DNA of 64,000 bases from Nioella aestuarii (GCF_050896395.1 NZ_JBPBBA010000019.1:7284-71283); one strand, 5' to 3'. Positions 18,045 to 27,161 are shown, numbered from the stretch's first letter. Notes: generated from the letters alone by a model not told the origin. Numbers and translations are program-made.

Positions 18045-19307
18045 ATGTCGCTTCTTCAGATCACTTCACTTCTAATTGTGCTGGCCGGTGCTTTTGGGGC
18101 GATTAACTATCTCTACCTGCGGCTGCCTGCCGCGATCGGCATCATGGTCGTGGCGCTGACGGCCTCTCTGGTGGTGATGGGTCTGGACGCCGTGCTGCCC
18201 CGCTTTGGCATTGACGATCAGTTGCGGCTGCTGATTTCCGAGATCGATTTTTCCGAGGCGCTGCTGGAAGGGATGCTGGGTCTTCTGCTTTTTGCCGGCG
18301 CGCTGCATGTGAAGCTGGAAGACCTGCGGGCGGAATGGAAGGTGGTTGCCTTGATGGCAACCATCGGCGTGGGTCTGTCGACCGTCATCATCGGGGTTGG
18401 CTTTTCGTGGATCACCGGAATGCCACTGCTGGTGGCGCTGGTCTTTGGCGTCATTGTCACCCCCACGGATCCGGTTGCCGTCATGGGCGTTCTGCGCGCC
18501 GCCGATCTGCAAAAGTCGCTGGAAACCAAGATCGCGGGCGAAAGCCTGTTCAATGACGGGGTGGGCTATGTGGTCTTCCTCGTCCTTGTGGGGCTGGCCT
18601 TTTCCCACGGTGGCGACCATCACAGCGGCGGCGGGCTGTCAGACGCGGCGCGCCTGTTTGCGCAAGAGGCGTTTGGCGGCGCCGTTCTTGGTGCCTTGCT
18701 CGGGTGGCTGACCTTCCGGGTCATGCGTCGGATCGACGACCCCTCGTTAGAGGTTCTTCTCACGCTCGGGCTTGCCTTTGGCGGCTATGAGCTGGCCATC
18801 TGGCTGCATGTCTCTGCCCCGATCATGGCCGTGGTGGCCGGGCTGCTGATTGGGCACACCGGCCCCAAAGGCGGCATGAGCGAGGCGACTCGCGCCCATG
18901 TGGACAGTTTCTGGACCCTGATTGACGAGATCCTGAATGCGGTGCTGTTCCTGCTCATTGGCTTCGAGGTCTTTGCCGTGGCTTTCTCTGGCGATGTGTT
19001 GATGACAGGTGCGGCTGCCATCGCGCTGGCTTTGCTGGCGCGGCTGGCTGCCGTGGCCATTCCGATCTATGCCCTGTCGCCCTTCCGCGCGTTTTCCCCC
19101 GGCGTCATCCCGATCATGACATGGGGGGGCCTCAAGGGCGGCATCTCGGTCGCGCTGGCGCTGTCCCTGCCTGACAGCGAATGGAAACCGCTGATCCTAG
19201 GGGCGACCTATATGATCGTGGTCTTCTCGATTATCGTGCAGGGGCTGACAGTGGCGCGCCTTGCCACACGCGTGGGCCGCGAGCCGGAACTGGAGCTTGA
19301 ACCATGA
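18045..19307 (+). CDS. CPA1-type sodium/proton antiporter
   Basis: 420 residues from the ATG at 18045. About twelve hydrophobic segments. The ion-binding core of the family is visible in FGVIVTPTDPVAVMGVL (TPTDPV) and KIAGESLFNDGVGYVVF (ESLFNDG), the paired motifs of NhaP/NHE antiporters, with GGLKGGISVALALSLP near the C-terminus. It would exchange Na+ (or K+) for H+ at the inner membrane, fitting a marine organism. A His/Gly-rich loop (HGGDHHSGGG) sits in the middle. The TGA overlaps the ATG of the next gene, so the two are co-translated. Confidence 0.92.
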   Translation: MSLLQITSLLIVLAGAFGAINYLYLRLPAAIGIMVVALTASLVVMGLDAVLPRFGIDDQLRLLISEIDFSEALLEGMLGLLLFAGALHVKLEDLRAEWKVVALMATIGVGLSTVIIGVGFSWITGMPLLVALVFGVIVTPTDPVAVMGVLRAADLQKSLETKIAGESLFNDGVGYVVFLVLVGLAFSHGGDHHSGGGLSDAARLFAQEAFGGAVLGALLGWLTFRVMRRIDDPSLEVLLTLGLAFGGYELAIWLHVSAPIMAVVAGLLIGHTGPKGGMSEATRAHVDSFWTLIDEILNAVLFLLIGFEVFAVAFSGDVLMTGAAAIALALLARLAAVAIPIYALSPFRAFSPGVIPIMTWGGLKGGISVALALSLPDSEWKPLILGATYMIVVFSIIVQGLTVARLATRVGREPELELEP

Positions 19308-20353
19308 GCACCCCTGACCCGACACTGGCTAGCGCGCTTCTGGTCTTGTTGGAAGGCGAAGCAGGGTTCGCAGAGCCGGACCTGACGGATATCGCGCGGG
19401 CCGAGGTGGCGGAACGGTTGGCCGCCGGGGCCGAGGTCAACGGCTGGTACGAAGGGCGCACGCTGCTGTCTCATGCCGTGGGCTGGAAACGGGCAGATTT
19501 CGTGGAGACGCTGCTCGAGCACGGGGCGCGGATCAATGACCCGACCGAGGGGCCGGACGTGCGTTTCGCACCCTGTACCGTTGCAGCCGAGACCGATGAG
19601 CCGGAAATCGTGCGGTTGCTGGCCCGGCATGGCGCGAAGTTCGCCGATTTCGACCGGGAAGTCATGTCAATTGCCATCGGATCAGACCGCATCCCGGCTC
19701 AGCGGATCGACCCAAAAGACGTTCCGCGCCTGGCGCCCGTCACACGTGGCACCCGCAACCCGAGCGCATTCGACAACCCATTTTACCTGGAGATGATCCG
19801 TAGCTTCGACAGCGCCTATGCTGGGATGAAAACACATAGCAGTGCCACGCGCGCCTCATGGGGGCCCGGTCCCATCTTCAGCTTTGACCGGTTTGGACGC
19901 ACAGTTACGCGGCTGCCGGACGGACGGCTGGTGCTCATTGCAGGCGAACACGAGGATCATTACGATCCCGATTTCTGCATCTATAACGATGTCTGCGTTC
20001 TGGATGGCAAAGGCGGGGTCGAATACTTCACCTACCCAGTTGATGATTTCCCCCCGACCGATTTCCACACCGCCACGCTGATGGAAGATCACATCCTGAT
20101 CATCGGCTGCCTCGGCTACCCCAAGCAGCGGCAAGAGGGCGTCACGCAAGTGCTACGGCTGGATTTGCGCACCTGGCGCGTGACCCCTGTCCAGACGACC
20201 GGCGACAATCCCGGCTGGATTCACCGGCACGAGGCCGAGCTGATACATGACGAGATCGTCGTCTCTGGCGGAAAGGTGGAACCTGGCTATCAGACCTTTG
20301 ATGGTGTCCACGCCCTTGACCCGCGCAAAATGCGCTGGCGAAAGATTTCCTGA
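19304..20353 (+). CDS. ankyrin-repeat protein with kelch-like C-terminal domain
   Basis: 349 residues; the start overlaps the antiporter stop (ATGA). Residues about 30-125 show two to three ankyrin units (GRTLLSHAVGWKRADFVETLLEHGARIND and EPEIVRLLARHGAKF). Residues about 185-349 show repeated strands with VTRLPDGRLVLIAGEH, FHTATLMEDHILIIGCLG and RHEAELIHDEIVVSGGK, a pattern of kelch/galactose-oxidase-like blades. No signal peptide. Both halves are protein-binding folds, so it is probably a cytosolic adaptor. Co-translation with the antiporter suggests, but does not show, a regulatory link. Confidence 0.8.
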   Translation: MSTPDPTLASALLVLLEGEAGFAEPDLTDIARAEVAERLAAGAEVNGWYEGRTLLSHAVGWKRADFVETLLEHGARINDPTEGPDVRFAPCTVAAETDEPEIVRLLARHGAKFADFDREVMSIAIGSDRIPAQRIDPKDVPRLAPVTRGTRNPSAFDNPFYLEMIRSFDSAYAGMKTHSSATRASWGPGPIFSFDRFGRTVTRLPDGRLVLIAGEHEDHYDPDFCIYNDVCVLDGKGGVEYFTYPVDDFPPTDFHTATLMEDHILIIGCLGYPKQRQEGVTQVLRLDLRTWRVTPVQTTGDNPGWIHRHEAELIHDEIVVSGGKVEPGYQTFDGVHALDPRKMRWRKIS

Positions 20354-20359
20354 CCGGGG

Positions 20360-20399
20360 TAGCCCAAAAGGGCTTTTCCCAACCGCACCCTTTGGGCTA
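20360..20399 (+). promoter_or_regulatory. two mutually exclusive hairpins before mur
   Basis: A small terminator-like hairpin, AGCCC-AAAA-GGGCT followed by TTT (20361-20377), shares its left arm with a longer, near-perfect stem formed by 20360-20372 and 20388-20399 (one bulged A). Only one can form at a time. It lies in the 79-bp gap between the ankyrin/kelch gene and mur, where it could end the upstream transcript or act as an attenuator. Confidence 0.55.
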
Positions 20400-20432
20400 G
20401 ACCCCTCTCCCAAGACGATCACGGGGACCGCC

Positions 20433-20843
20433 ATGCCGGAGACCATCGAACAGCGTTGCGAGGCCAAGGGCCTGCGCATGACGGGGCAGCGGCGGGTCAT
20501 CGCGCAGGTGTTGGAAGACTCCTCCGATCATCCTGATGTGGAAGAGCTCTATACTCGCGCCAGCGGGCAGGATCCGAACATCTCGATCGCCACGGTCTAT
20601 CGGACGGTCAAGCTGTTCGAAGAGGCCGGCATTCTGGAAAAGCTGGAATTCGGCGATGGTCGCGCCCGCTATGAAGACGCCGAGCGCGATCACCATGACC
20701 ACCTGATCGACATGCATTCGGGCGAGGTGATTGAATTCGTCGACCCCGAGATCGAGGCGCTTCAGGAAAAGATCGCCGAAAAGCTCGGTTACCGGCTAAA
20801 GGGGCACAAGCTGGAACTCTACGGCGTGCCAATCCGCAAATAG
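20433..20843 (+). CDS. mur: Fur-family regulator, Mur-like
   Basis: 136 residues from the ATG at 20433; an upstream in-frame extension is rejected on length. The winged-helix part contains RMTGQRRVIAQVLE and NISIATVYRTVKLFEEAGIL (recognition helix). The metal site shows HHDHLIDMHSGEVIEF, where ordinary Fur proteins have a pair of cysteines after the HHDH; here they are replaced by Met/His. That, and the ending GHKLELYGVP, match the alphaproteobacterial manganese regulator Mur. It would repress Mn transport genes when Mn is replete. The hairpin pair just upstream may affect its expression. Confidence 0.85.
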   Translation: MPETIEQRCEAKGLRMTGQRRVIAQVLEDSSDHPDVEELYTRASGQDPNISIATVYRTVKLFEEAGILEKLEFGDGRARYEDAERDHHDHLIDMHSGEVIEFVDPEIEALQEKIAEKLGYRLKGHKLELYGVPIRK

Positions 20844-20898
20844 GCTGGACCCCGGCGAGCAGACAGGATCAAAGGGGGCATGTTTCGGAATCCTCCCC

Positions 20899-21774
20899 AT
20901 GCCCCTCGCCTCTGACAATCTGCGCGGAATCTTTCTGATGCTGCTGGCCATGGCTGGCTTCGCTATCGGTGATGTCGGCATCAAACTGTTGGCCGGGGCG
21001 GTGCCGCCGGGGCAGATCATGGGCACGATGGGGATTGTCGGAACCGTGGTGTTCGCCATCTGGACCCGCTTGCGTGGCTTGCCGCTGTTGCCCCGTGCCA
21101 TCTGGCACCCGGCCATTGCCTTGCGGTTTGCGGCAGAGATCATGGCTGGCGTCGGCATGGTCCTGTCTCTAACGCTGAATCCGCTGTCGCTGGTCACTGC
21201 GATCTTACAGGCCGGGCCATTGGTCGTGACCATGGGCGCGGCCTATTTCTATGCCGAACGCGTCGGCCCGCGTCGCTGGCTGTCCATCTTTGCCGGGCTG
21301 GTCGGCGTTCTGTTTATCCTTCGTCCGGGGTTCGAGGGCTTCTCGCCGCAGGCGCTGTGGATCATCGTGGCGCTTCTGGGCCTCTCGATCCGCGATCTGG
21401 CCACCCGCGCTGCGCCCGCGTCGCTGGACAATCTGCAAGTGGCCACCATCGGCTTTTTCGCCCTTGTCCCCACTGGCGCGCTGCTGATCCTGTTCGGACA
21501 AGCGCCGATTTGGCCGACCGTTGGCAATTGGGCGACGCTCACCCTTGCCATCATCGCCACCATCGGCGGCTACTACGCCATCACCGCCGCAATGCGCGTG
21601 GGCGAGATTGCCGCTGTTACCCCGTTTCGCTATTCCCGGCTGGTCTTCGGCCTGGCACTTGGCATGATCATCTTTCACGAACGCCCCGACACGCTGTCTT
21701 ATGTCGGGACGGTCATGATCCTGTCTGCGGGGCTTTATTCCGCTTGGCGAGAACGTCTGCATTCGAAACGCTAA
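20899..21774 (+). CDS. DMT superfamily transporter (EamA)
   Basis: 291 residues, ten predicted spans in two EamA halves. Starts MPLASDNLRGIFLMLLAMAGFAIGDVGIKLLAG. The turns FYAERVGPRRWLSIFAGLVGVLFILRPGF and FRYSRLVFGLALGMIIFHERPDTLSYVG are closely matched by the next gene, which shows the two are paralogues from a tandem duplication. Substrate unknown. It follows mur by 55 bp on the same strand; whether it belongs to a Mur-controlled unit is an open question. Confidence 0.88.
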   Translation: MPLASDNLRGIFLMLLAMAGFAIGDVGIKLLAGAVPPGQIMGTMGIVGTVVFAIWTRLRGLPLLPRAIWHPAIALRFAAEIMAGVGMVLSLTLNPLSLVTAILQAGPLVVTMGAAYFYAERVGPRRWLSIFAGLVGVLFILRPGFEGFSPQALWIIVALLGLSIRDLATRAAPASLDNLQVATIGFFALVPTGALLILFGQAPIWPTVGNWATLTLAIIATIGGYYAITAAMRVGEIAAVTPFRYSRLVFGLALGMIIFHERPDTLSYVGTVMILSAGLYSAWRERLHSKR

Positions 21775-21879
21775 TCCCACCCATCAGGGGAAATCATCGC
21801 CACCCGCGCAGTCTGTGCTTGCGCACACGCCCGCAAAGCGCCAAGCGAGATCCAGACCCACCTTTCGGACCGAGCGCAG

Positions 21880-22776
21880 ATGAACAACATCAACGGCATT
21901 CTCCTGGTTATCGGGGCCATGGCAGCCTTTACGCTGGAAGACGCGCTGATCAAGCATTTGTCCGCGTGGTTCCCGACCGGTCAGATCCTGATTGCGCTTG
22001 GCATCGGGGCTGGTCTTGTGTTCGCGGTTCTGGCCACCGCCCGCCGTCAGTCGCTATTTGCGCGCGCCGCGTGGCAGGCGGCACCCCTGATCCGGGCCCT
22101 ATCCGAAGCCATTGCCGCGACCGCCTTCATCACCGCCCTCTCGCTGATTGACATCTCGACCGTGGCCGCAGTCTTTCAGGCCACTCCGCTGGCGATCACC
22201 ATGGGCGCGGCGCTGTTTCTGGGGGAACAGGTCGGCTGGCGAAGGTGGAGCGCCATTCTGGTCGGTTTTTGCGGTGTTCTGCTGATCATCCGGCCGGGTC
22301 TGGACGGGTTCAACCCCGCCACGCTCTTCGTTCTAGTTGCCGTGGCCGCAATCGCCGTGCGCGATCTGTCCACCCGCTTTATCGCGCCCGAGGTCAGCTC
22401 TCTGGTTGTGTCATTCCAGGGCTTTGCCTCGCTCATCTTCTCCGGTGCGCTATTGCTTTGGATGCAGGGTGACAGCCTGGTCGCGCCGGAACCACGCCAC
22501 TACGCGCTTATCGCGGCCACCCTCGTCTTTTCGGTCACGGGCTACTACGCCATCGTACAGGCGATGTGGGTGGCTGATGCCTCTGCCGTGCAGCCCTTCC
22601 GTTACACACGCTTGGTCTTTTCCATGTTGGCGGGCGTGTTAATCTTTGACGAGCAGCCCGACGCACTGACGCTGATCGGCGCTGGCTTGATCATCGCGAC
22701 CGGGCTTTATACATTCCTGCGTGAACAGCATCTGGCGAGGGTTGCCAGACGCGAGGCCCGGCGGACTGCGGCGTAA
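21880..22776 (+). CDS. DMT superfamily transporter (EamA), tandem paralogue
   Basis: 298 residues, ten predicted spans. It aligns along its whole length with the preceding transporter: ...GEQVGWRRWSAILVGFCGVLLIIRPGLDGFNP and FRYTRLVFSMLAGVLIFDEQPDALTLIGAG mirror segments of its neighbour. The C-terminus carries a basic tail (ARVARREARRTAA) not present in the first copy. The two genes are 105 bp apart and presumably arose by duplication; divergence across the loops suggests different substrates. Confidence 0.88.
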   Translation: MNNINGILLVIGAMAAFTLEDALIKHLSAWFPTGQILIALGIGAGLVFAVLATARRQSLFARAAWQAAPLIRALSEAIAATAFITALSLIDISTVAAVFQATPLAITMGAALFLGEQVGWRRWSAILVGFCGVLLIIRPGLDGFNPATLFVLVAVAAIAVRDLSTRFIAPEVSSLVVSFQGFASLIFSGALLLWMQGDSLVAPEPRHYALIAATLVFSVTGYYAIVQAMWVADASAVQPFRYTRLVFSMLAGVLIFDEQPDALTLIGAGLIIATGLYTFLREQHLARVARREARRTAA

Positions 22777-22853
22777 AGTCCCTGTCGCAGGATGTTGGCG
22801 CAAACAGCGGGGTTGGCCTGCAAAACAAGGGCCGTTAGCGCTATCATTGACGG

Positions 22854-22881
22854 TTTACTTTCGCTCCGCCCCTGCTATAGC
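22854..22881 (+). promoter_or_regulatory. eno: possible eno promoter
   Basis: TTTACT (22854-22859) and TATAGC (22876-22881) are separated by 16 bp, about 40 bp before the enolase ATG. TTGACG at 22847 is a better -35 match but would leave a 23-bp spacer. A guess from position and similarity only. Confidence 0.3.
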
Positions 22882-22921
22882 TCTGCACGACCCATTCCTG
22901 TTCGTCAGAGGATAAAATCCC

Positions 22922-24196
22922 ATGAGTACCATCATCGACATCCATGCCCGCGAAATTCTGGATAGCCGCGGCAACCCGACCGTCGAGGTCGACGTGACCC
23001 TTGAAGACGGCACCATGGGCCGCGCCGCCGTGCCCTCGGGCGCATCGACCGGCGTGCACGAGGCCGTGGAAAAGCGCGATGGCGACAAGGCGCGCTATAT
23101 GGGCAAGGGCGTGCTGGAAGCCGTGGCCGCCGTAAACGGCGAACTGGCCGAAGCTCTGGTCGGCTTTGATGCCACCGAACAGGCCGCCATCGACGCGGCA
23201 ATGATCGAACTGGATGGCACTGACAACAAGGGCCGCCTCGGCGCCAACGCCATTCTGGGCGTGAGCCTCGCCGTGGCAAAAGCCGCCGCTGACTACACCG
23301 GTCAACCGCTGTATCGCTATGTCGGTGGAACCTCTGCCCGGGTTTTGCCGGTGCCGATGATGAACATCATCAATGGCGGCGAACATGCCGACAACCCGAT
23401 CGACATTCAGGAATTCATGATCATGCCCGTCAGCGCGGCGAATATCCGCGAAGCTGTGCGCATGGGGTCCGAGGTTTTCCACACCCTGAAGAAAGAGCTG
23501 TCGGCTGCGGGCCTTGCCACCGGTGTGGGCGACGAGGGCGGCTTTGCCCCCAACCTGAGCTCCACCCGTGACGCGCTTGATTTCATTCTGAAATCCATCG
23601 AGAAAGCAGGATACAAAGCGGGCGAAGACATCATGCTCGCGCTTGACTGCGCGGCGACCGAATACTTCAAGGATGGCAAGTATGAGATGGCCGGTGAGGG
23701 CATCAGCCTGACCCCCGCCGAAAACGTCGCCTATCTGGAAGCGCTGGTAAATGACTACCCGATCCTGTCCATCGAGGACGGCTGTTCCGAGGATGACTGG
23801 GAAGGATGGAAACTGCTGACCGACGCCATCGGCGATCGCGTGCAGCTGGTGGGCGACGACCTGTTCGTGACCAACCCTGCCCGTCTGGCCATGGGGATCG
23901 AACAGGGCGCTGCGAACTCGCTTCTGGTAAAGGTCAACCAGATCGGCACCCTGTCCGAAACGCTGGCAGCTGTTGATTTGGCCCATCGCAACCGGATGAC
24001 CTGCGTCATGTCGCACCGGTCCGGCGAGACCGAGGACGCCACGATTGCGGACCTCGCCGTTGCCACCAATTGCGGTCAGATCAAAACCGGATCGCTGGCG
24101 CGTTCTGACCGGCTGGCGAAATACAACCAGCTGATCCGCATCGAAGAAGCTTTGGGTGAAACGGCGGAATATGCGGGCCGCTCGATCCTGCGCTGA
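22922..24196 (+). CDS. eno: enolase
   Basis: 424 residues. Interconverts 2-phosphoglycerate and phosphoenolpyruvate; also a degradosome partner of RNase E in many bacteria. Catalytic and metal residues are visible: the mobile loop PSGASTGVHEAVE, NGGEHADNPIDIQEFM, the Mg ligands in LALDCAATE, IEDGCSEDDWEGW and GDDLFVTNP, the catalytic lysine in LVKVNQIGT, and SHRSGETED near the end. AGAGGAT precedes the ATG. The hydrolase gene follows only 3 bp later. Confidence 0.98.
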   Translation: MSTIIDIHAREILDSRGNPTVEVDVTLEDGTMGRAAVPSGASTGVHEAVEKRDGDKARYMGKGVLEAVAAVNGELAEALVGFDATEQAAIDAAMIELDGTDNKGRLGANAILGVSLAVAKAAADYTGQPLYRYVGGTSARVLPVPMMNIINGGEHADNPIDIQEFMIMPVSAANIREAVRMGSEVFHTLKKELSAAGLATGVGDEGGFAPNLSSTRDALDFILKSIEKAGYKAGEDIMLALDCAATEYFKDGKYEMAGEGISLTPAENVAYLEALVNDYPILSIEDGCSEDDWEGWKLLTDAIGDRVQLVGDDLFVTNPARLAMGIEQGAANSLLVKVNQIGTLSETLAAVDLAHRNRMTCVMSHRSGETEDATIADLAVATNCGQIKTGSLARSDRLAKYNQLIRIEEALGETAEYAGRSILR

Positions 24197-24199
24197 CCG

Positions 24200-25198
24200 A
24201 TGCGGCGGGTTCTTCGTGGCATAGGTTTTCTGATTGCGCTCCTGCTCATCGCAGTGGGGGCACTCTATGTCGGGACCATGGGGGAGTATCCCGTGCCCGC
24301 CACCGTCAGCGATGACGCCGCCCTGCCCCGGATCGAGGTTGGCGGCGTCGCCCTGCACGCAGAAAGCTTCGGCGACCCGGAAAACCCCGCGATTGTCGTG
24401 CTGCATGGCGGACCGGGGGCGGATTACCGGTCTCTTCTGCCCTTGCAGGCGCTGTCTGACAGCTATCACGTCACCTTCTACGACCAACGCGGTGCGGGCC
24501 TGTCAGAGCGGGTGCCCGCTGAGGACCTGACCTTTGAGACCCATATCACCGAATTGGAAGGCGTGCTCGACCTCGTCAGCCCTGACGCCCCCGTGATCCT
24601 GATCGGTCATAGCTGGGGCGCGATGCTGGCCAGCGCTTTTCTGAGCGCACAGCCCGACCGGGTGGCCTCGGCGGTTCTGATCGAACCGGGCTTCTTGTCG
24701 GCGGCAGAGGCCGATGCCTGGGGCGCACGGTCGCAAGAGATCATTCAGCAGCCGCTGATGTTATGGCGCGGGCTGCGCACCGGGTTTGAATCTGCCCATG
24801 TGGACGGGCCGGATGCCGCCGCCGCTCAGGATTACCTGATTGGCCGGATGATGGGGTTCTTCGCCTCTGATCCGCTGACCGGTTATGCCTGTGCGGGCGA
24901 GAGCTATGACAGCCCCAGCTGGCGCGCGGGCGGCATCGCGGGTCAGGCGGTGCAAACGCAGGCATCTGACGCGAATTTCGACGCGCTCGGCGGCAATGCA
25001 CGCCGTTTCCCGGGCCGTGTCCTGTTGATCGCAGGGGCCTGTTCCACCTGGATCGGTGAAGACCACCAGCGCGGGCATCTGCCGCTTTATGCGGATGCGC
25101 GGCTTGTCGTGATCCCGGACGCGGGCCATGACAGTGTCGATGATGCGCCCGAAGCGGTGATCACTGAGATCCGCAACTTCGTGAACGCGGCCCCTTGA
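24200..25198 (+). CDS. membrane-anchored alpha/beta hydrolase
   Basis: 332 residues. A basic N-terminus followed by a hydrophobic segment (residues 5-26) looks like an uncleaved signal anchor, placing the enzyme in the periplasm. The oxyanion region LHGGPGADY and YDQRGAGLSER resemble prolyl iminopeptidase-type hydrolases. The nucleophile elbow GHSWGAM places Ser at about 138, and the late PDAGHDSVDDAP supplies the catalytic His. Substrate unknown. It starts 3 bp after the eno stop, so it should ride on the eno transcript. Confidence 0.88.
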   Translation: MRRVLRGIGFLIALLLIAVGALYVGTMGEYPVPATVSDDAALPRIEVGGVALHAESFGDPENPAIVVLHGGPGADYRSLLPLQALSDSYHVTFYDQRGAGLSERVPAEDLTFETHITELEGVLDLVSPDAPVILIGHSWGAMLASAFLSAQPDRVASAVLIEPGFLSAAEADAWGARSQEIIQQPLMLWRGLRTGFESAHVDGPDAAAAQDYLIGRMMGFFASDPLTGYACAGESYDSPSWRAGGIAGQAVQTQASDANFDALGGNARRFPGRVLLIAGACSTWIGEDHQRGHLPLYADARLVVIPDAGHDSVDDAPEAVITEIRNFVNAAP

Positions 25199-25263
25199 CG
25201 CCACGCCACGTTTGACAGCCCCCGTCCCCGCCCGGTTTGATACGCCGCGGGAGGAGACGGGCC

Positions 25264-25656
25264 ATGCCCCTGCATATCTTGATCATATTGGTGGTGGGCG
25301 GCATCGGCCTGATCGCCCTGTTGACCCATTTTCTGGGTCTCTCTCGTGCCCTGCGCCTGACGTCCGCGGACGAGGCCCGGACCGCTTGGCTGCGTGGCTG
25401 GCCCGAGGATACCGTCACCGCCGCCCATATTGCCCCGGATGGCAGCGCAGCCCTTGTTGAAACCGACCACGGCCTTGGCATCGTTTTCGTACTTGGCGCG
25501 GACAGCTGCGCGCACCGGCTGGATGGCTCGGACATCCACGAAACCCCCGGCGGCCTGCGCATCCTGTTCCACGATTTCGCCACGCCGCGCCTTGACGTGG
25601 CGCTGGACCCCGAAGCCCTTACCCATTGGCGACAGATCCTGTCGGAGAAAAGATGA
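25264..25656 (+). CDS. small membrane-anchored protein, unknown function
   Basis: 130 residues from the ATG at 25264, preceded by GGGAGGAGACGGGCC. One N-terminal transmembrane helix (residues 4-24) is followed by a cytoplasmic or periplasmic domain of about 100 residues with strands such as AALVETDHGLGIVFVLG and GLRILFHDF. Its TGA overlaps the ATG of the sterol-desaturase-type gene, so the two proteins are probably made together and may work together at the membrane. No family recognised. Confidence 0.75.
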   Translation: MPLHILIILVVGGIGLIALLTHFLGLSRALRLTSADEARTAWLRGWPEDTVTAAHIAPDGSAALVETDHGLGIVFVLGADSCAHRLDGSDIHETPGGLRILFHDFATPRLDVALDPEALTHWRQILSEKR

Positions 25657-26579
25657 CCGACCAACTGACCTATCCCGACGTCGTCCAATACGCCGTACCC
25701 TTCTTCATCGCCGCGATTCTGGTGGAGCTTCTGTGGATCGTCCTCAAAGGCAAGGGCGGGCGCTATGAAACGCGGGATGCGGTCACATCCCTGATCATGG
25801 GTGCGGGCAATGTCGCCAGCGGCATCGCGCTTGGCTTCATCGCCTGGGGCTTTTTCATGGTGTTGTGGCAGATCACGCCGCTGGACCTGGGCACATCTTG
25901 GTGGGTCGTGGCGCTGTGTTTCGTGCTGGATGATTTGCGCTACTATTGGGTGCACCGCTTCGGCCACCGGATCAGGTGGGTCTGGGCGAGCCACGTGAAT
26001 CACCATTCCAGCCAGCATTACAACCTGACCACGGCGCTGCGTCAGACCTGGACCTATACGTTCACCTTCATGATGGTCGTCCGTGCACCGCTGATCCTTC
26101 TTGGCTTTCACCCGGCCATGGTTCTGTTCGTGGGCGGGCTAAACCTGATCTACCAGTTCTGGATTCACACCGAGGCGATCGGCAAACTGCCCCGCTGGTT
26201 TGAGGCCGTGATGAACACGCCCTCACATCATCGCGTCCACCATGGCCGCAACGCACGCTATCTCGACTGCAACTATGCGGGCGTTTTCATCATCTGGGAC
26301 CGAATGTTCGGCACCTTCGTGCCAGAGTTGGAAGAGGACCGCGTCGATTACGGCCTCGTCCACAACCTGGGCACTTTCAATCCGCTGCGCGTCGCCTTCC
26401 ACGAATGGGTGGGCATCTTCAAAGACATGACACAGCGCGGCCTAACCCTGCGCGAGCGGCTGATGTATGCTGTCGCTCCGCCGGGCTGGAGCCACGACGG
26501 CAGCCGCCAGACCTCGGAAGGCATCAAGGCAAGCCACCTTGAACGCCATCCCGAGGATCGGGGCACACCGGGGTTTTAA
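25653..26579 (+). CDS. sterol desaturase / fatty-acid hydroxylase family protein
   Basis: 308 residues from the ATG at 25653 (ATGA overlap). Four or so membrane spans and the eight-histidine di-iron signature of the superfamily: HRFGH (about 107-111), HVNHHSSQHYN, and HRVHHGRN near residue 200. These enzymes hydroxylate or desaturate lipids at the inner membrane using O2. In bacteria the substrate is seldom a sterol; candidates are ornithine lipids, carotenoids or fatty acids, and sequence alone does not decide. Confidence 0.92.
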   Translation: MTDQLTYPDVVQYAVPFFIAAILVELLWIVLKGKGGRYETRDAVTSLIMGAGNVASGIALGFIAWGFFMVLWQITPLDLGTSWWVVALCFVLDDLRYYWVHRFGHRIRWVWASHVNHHSSQHYNLTTALRQTWTYTFTFMMVVRAPLILLGFHPAMVLFVGGLNLIYQFWIHTEAIGKLPRWFEAVMNTPSHHRVHHGRNARYLDCNYAGVFIIWDRMFGTFVPELEEDRVDYGLVHNLGTFNPLRVAFHEWVGIFKDMTQRGLTLRERLMYAVAPPGWSHDGSRQTSEGIKASHLERHPEDRGTPGF

Positions 26580-26588
26580 AGCGGCGGG

Positions 26589-27014
26589 CTACTCTTCCAC
26601 CATCTCCCCGCTGCCGCCGAATTCTGCCGGGAAATCCCTGAATTTCGGAAGGCCATCTTTCATCGGCAAGACGGTCTCGGCATAGTTCACATGAACGCCG
26701 GGGGCGAATTTCAACGAAGGAATGGTCGCGGCATAGACATCTGTCAGCCCCAACCCCGGATGGTCGGTCATGACGTGACCACCGCATTCGGTGCAATATT
26801 GGCGTCCGCTGTTCTCCGTCTTCATGAACCGGGCCAGCTTGTCCGCGCCTTTGGTCACTTTCACCGCATCCGGCTGCCAAAGGGTAAACGCATTAACCGG
26901 CCCTGCCGACCAGGATCTGCAAGATTCGCAGTGGCAATAGCCCATGCCTTCGGGGTCTCCCTCGACCTCGATTTCAACTGCTCCACAAAAACACTGTCCA
27001 CGATGTACCGGCAT
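26589..27014 (-). CDS. GFA-type (Mss4-fold) zinc protein
   Basis: 141 residues from the ATG at 27014, preceded by GAGGGAGGG. Zinc-binding cysteines of the GFA family are in place: C8 and C10 (GQCFCGAVE), C27, C29 and C32 (YCHCESCRSWS), and C74 and C77 (YCTECGGH). The family is named for glutathione-dependent formaldehyde-activating enzyme, but most members have other, unknown roles, and that activity should not be assumed. It converges on the sterol-desaturase-type gene. Confidence 0.9.
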   Translation of the reverse strand: MPVHRGQCFCGAVEIEVEGDPEGMGYCHCESCRSWSAGPVNAFTLWQPDAVKVTKGADKLARFMKTENSGRQYCTECGGHVMTDHPGLGLTDVYAATIPSLKFAPGVHVNYAETVLPMKDGLPKFRDFPAEFGGSGEMVEE

Positions 27015-27131
27015 AGTTCCCTCCCTCATGTCTTGGGAATGTTAGAAGTATGCCCCTCGTCCGACCCCCAGGATAACACAGCTGGTGTGATTTCTCCTAA
27101 CCACGCCGCAATCGGTTTGCAGGGGCATTTA

Positions 27132-27161
27132 TTGACACAGATCATTACCGACATGTCTGAT
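27132..27161 (+). promoter_or_regulatory. possible promoter for the small lipoprotein gene
   Basis: TTGACA (27132-27137) and TCTGAT (27156-27161) are 18 bp apart, about 57 bp before the ATG at 27218. The -35 matches the consensus exactly and the -10 only partly. A short GAGCC...GGCTC stem follows in the predicted leader. Confidence 0.45.

Noticed and set aside
22844..24487. A 547-codon minus-strand frame across enolase
   Set aside because: Fully antisense to eno and its neighbour; composition reflects codon bias of the real gene.
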